This document shows positions 60,670 to 64,000 of a DNA stretch of 64,000 bases, one piece after another; the stretch's first letter is position 1, and each line of letters starts with the position of its first letter. Origin of the DNA: Epiperipatus broadwayi (taxonomy: Eukaryota > Onychophora > Udeonychophora > Euonychophora > Peripatidae); contig JAQFVV010006203.1 in assembly GCA_028023455.1 (NCBI GenBank), forward strand, positions 10,512,876 through 10,576,875. The letters are read 5' to 3'. The notes under the pieces are model-generated. The model saw only the letters and a list, made by a program, of their open reading frames with translations, was not told the origin of the DNA and made no database searches. Both the position numbers and the translations under genes were made by a program.

Positions 60670-61310
60670 GGTGGAGTGATTGTATGTAGGAAAATTGTTA
60701 GGTGTTAAAATGGCAAGGAATGGCATAGAAGAATAGATGCATTAATAAAAAATAGGGAGTTGGAGATCTAGTATGGAGAGTAAAAAGATTTTAAATATAT
60801 ATATAACAGAATATTGGGTGCAAGTTAATTTATGATAATAGCAAGGAGAGTAGTTTACTGTTTAAAGCTCGAACAGAATCATTAGCAACAAGTGAATATA
60901 CACAAAAATGAAGAAATGTGGGTGATTTAGTCTATAAGTTATGTAAGGAAGGCATAGGAAATATTAGGCATCTATTAATTGAATGTAAATGCTTACAAGC
61001 AGAAAGGGTACAAATAATGAAGTTGTGGGAGAATAAATATAAACAAAGTGATTGTACAGAAAGTGGGTTCTTGGTTTTTATGCTGGGTTTGAAAAAAGAT
61101 AAGGGGGATTTAGATATAAAGGCCATAGAGTGGATAATGTTGTGAGAATGGGATAAAGCAAGATATAGAATATGAAAAAAACTCAGGGTGGGGAATGGAA
61201 AGAGAAGGTGGCTAACAGGTTTTTCTGGGCATAGTGGCTGAGAGATTACTGATTCTGAGAACGGAGAAGAAGCCGTAATGCATTGCACACAATTAAAATA
61301 TTAGAAAACT
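60670..61310 (+). mobile_element. LINE 3'-end fragment (copy 2)
   Basis: The frame 60,918-61,145 reads GDLVYKLCKEGIGNIRHLLI followed by ECK. This is a Cys/His finger of the CX2CX8HX4C type with the first Cys read as Tyr, as found at the C-termini of several LINE clades. It continues LWENKYKQSDCTESGFLVFM and LGLKKDKGDLDIKAIEWIML. Upstream (60,700-60,900) lies the preceding domain in other frames. It is shared with 50,040-50,600. The clade is not determined, and it is distinct from the RTE copies. Confidence 0.65.
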
Positions 61311-64000
61311 GGTTTAATAAAATTTTAAAAAAAGATTGTATAAACTGTAAATTATTATTTTATAATTATACCATTTATTTAAATGTATACTAGAACATTT
61401 AATTCAAAACAAATTAATTCAAAATTAGGCTTACCAATAGTTAAGTTTCTTTACTCAACTTTAAAAACTTATTTATTTATATTTATGAGAGGAAAAGTTC
61501 TAAATTTAATTTAAAAGTATAAAAATTTAACAATGTGAAATTGATTAAAAATTTGAATGGATGAAAATAGTTCTGGTAAATAACATTAACATTCGAGAGT
61601 ATTCTCTTTCCTTAGCAATCCATATTCCTTTTATTAATTAAATAAAATTTTAAATTAGCATGTAATACTATCTTCTTCAAATTATCTTGAAGGTCTTTTC
61701 TACATCTTGCAAATTAGGAAGTGGTAAATATCAAAGCATGCTATTTTTTTGAATTTCTTCAGTTTTGGAAATTTTTTGTATTTATTTTTTTGAATGCCTT
61801 AAGAAATGATATTTCAAAGTACTTGTCTAGTTTGCGAGATTGGTGAAACGTGAACATAAAATACAAATTTGGATCAAAATTAGATTAAGCAAAGTTTGAT
61901 CACAAGATACCTGGTTTTTCTACACTTTAAACTTAAAATTAATTTTATATTATAAAATTGCTTTTGATAAACATAATTTTAAAATTTTGTTATTTAGCTC
62001 TGTCATAATAATTAGATTATTTTCGTTTACTTAAATTGTATCAAAGTTTGTTTTTATTATGGTTGTTTATTTTCACCTGTATAATCAGAACAATTCTGAT
62101 TTCATTAGTTTAAAGTCTCTTTTTACTTTCATAATTATTTTTCCTCGGAAAACTGATACCAATGGATCTACAAATATCTAGTATTATAAAAAGTTGCTAT
62201 AAAAATGTCTACGTTTAAAATAAAGATTGATAGTTATGAATCAAACGCACTCACAAAAAAGTACACAATCAATATAATTTGAAAAATAATTAATATTATA
62301 ATGTTTTGCCAAAAAAAAGGTACATGCACACAAATTTTATAACTTTTGAAAAAAATTTGTAAAATGACATTTTGTGATAAAATGGTTGAAGAAATGCATT
62401 TTAAAATGGGGGGGGGGGTAAGAATGTTTTCACCTGTGTAATGATAAGCTAAAAACTTAATTTGCAATAGCACTTGTAGGTATTTATATAGATATTTAAT
62501 TTGATTTAAAAAATAATGATTATTATATATACAACAATTTTATAAAGCAGTTATTGATTTATCATTGAAAATGGTTGTTGAAGGCAAAATATATGCATGA
62601 ATATTGTATTTTAAATTAATTATTTTCATGCATTAACATTTAAATAAAGAAATGAGTGGTAAATTTGCAGTAATAATTAAAAGTATATATATCCAGCAAT
62701 AATGTTGCTAAGTAATCAATAACAAGTGACAGAACCAAGCTGAATCACTTTCAGCCTCCAATAGCTTTTTGTCTAGGTATTTAGAAACAAAAGGTCTCTC
62801 TTTTATTATCTAAGACTTTATATCTTTTCTATTATGTATATATAAATTCTAATTAATAAAGCACTAACAATTATATAATCACTGAACTGATCTATTTTTG
62901 AAACAATAGTTACATGCATGCATTGTTTTCTATTGACAGATTTGCGTTGGAAATATAAAATAAATCAATTTATATTTTTCTTAATTCTACCACTTTTATA
63001 TTCATTTAGAATTAATGGATGTTTCAGCAAAAGTGTGGTAGTTCTATAGCTTTGGAATGTTGTTTTATAACTATCATAACTCGTATTAGTGTAGGATATT
63101 TTAAATAATGTTTTCATTGATTTTTTTAATTGGAAAAAAAAATCTGAAGAGATCAGTATCTTATGGACAATTGGTAAATATCAATCAGCTTTATTGTTCT
63201 TGAGGAAAGATTTAAGATATTCTTTCATTGTTGATGATGCTTCACATGAAACTCATCGTTAATGCTATCACCTGTCAAATTTGAGGGTAATAATTTTTTC
63301 AAATATTTTAATAATTACAAAATAAATATCAGATTTTAAAGCAGAACTTGATATATTTATCACAAATCCATTTTCATTAATTCACATTAAAAAAACTTAT
63401 GAAAAAATTTGTTCATTTTCTGAAAAAAATGTATTAATGATGCTTAAGATACATTGTTCTTATTTGTAAGACAGGTTTTAAATGTTTAAAAAAGCCAGAT
63501 GTGATTTTTTAGAATATTATTCATTCATAAATTAAACGTTAAAAAAATTAAGTCCAACTTATTGAGCTTTAGTATAAAAATAAAGTTTTTATATAGAAGT
63601 TTAAGCATTTTCAAAACTCTCACCAGATAGAACAATAGAAAATGTTAGAATTGTAAAAGGTTAATTCTTATAAGAATAATAATCTAGAAAATGATATAAT
63701 CAGAGCAAATATCCATCAGTCATCAAAAAACCTCATTCAATGACTAGTAAGTGAACTTCATAAATAACACACTTATAAATAAGCAAAAAACAAGATTATT
63801 AAAATGAATAGAAATTGACTCTATCCTGTAAAGTTAATTTATTATCCAAACTGAATGAGACTTTGTTGACATCTGAATGCAATTGAATATTCATCCTAAT
63901 ATTACTTGCTAGATTGGCAATGCTTATAAGAATTAGAGTACTAAATATAAATTCAATCTGGCAATAGATATTAGTGCTTGAAAAGTTTATCAATCCAGTC
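61311..64000. other. Non-coding AT-rich DNA
   Basis: No gene, transposon protein or strong repeat recognised. An 11-G tract at 62,408-62,418 sits in the same 20-mer context as the tract at 4,838. Confidence 0.45.

Noticed and set aside
1-64000. CRISPR arrays, operons, bacterial promoters
   Set aside because: No regularly spaced short repeats; the sequence is animal nuclear DNA dominated by retroelements.

Overview
ORGANISM AND OVERALL CHARACTER. The window is animal nuclear DNA, very AT-rich and almost gene-free. It is packed with decayed transposable elements: RTE and other non-LTR elements, Penelope-like elements (PLEs) with GIY-YIG domains, Ty3/gypsy, hAT transposons, tRNA-derived SINEs and foldback repeats. 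It also holds a processed pseudogene of the animal mTORC1 regulator DEPDC5/Iml1. This mix, with homopolymer G tracts and (TA)n runs, suggests an AT-rich invertebrate genome. I cannot name the lineage. There are no operons, CRISPR arrays or intact long ORFs. Nearly every recognisable protein is broken by stops and frameshifts. LAYOUT. 1-9 kb: end of a hammerhead-type repeat, a 193-bp palindrome, a decayed LINE (minus), two tRNA-Gly-like SINEs, a possible host exon near 5.1 kb (minus), and hammerhead-like sites near 6.7, 6.9 and 7.7 kb. 9.4-16.3 kb: triplicated repeat R2, an RTE tail, a palindrome, a PLE fragment and possible hAT termini. 17.1-22.8 kb: an RTE copy (minus) split by about 3.8 kb of inserted DNA that holds a paired PLE terminus and the DEPDC5 retrocopy. 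23.76-26.48 kb: a complete hAT element with 8-bp target duplications and SPIN/Charlie-like ends. 27-32 kb: duplications, a PLE fragment and degenerate arrays. 32.6-39.15 kb: gypsy remnant, hAT remnant and a near full-length RTE, all minus. 40.6-43.2 kb: a full PLE with inverted termini and an 11-bp target duplication. 43.8-61.3 kb: more hammerhead repeats (44.0, 48.9, 52.8, 57.2 kb), a PLE GIY-YIG scrap, two copies of a LINE 3' end and two decayed RTE copies. 61.3-64 kb: nothing recognised. HOW THE PARTS RELATE. The RTE and PLE families are the likely drivers of retroposition here. The DEPDC5 copy shows that host mRNA has been reverse-transcribed into this locus. The strongest unusual signal is a dispersed family of hammerhead-ribozyme-like repeats, often in inverted pairs or tandem units. 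Different copies keep the same helices with different bases. This resembles the ribozymes known from PLE termini and from animal retrozymes, but no copy is fully intact.
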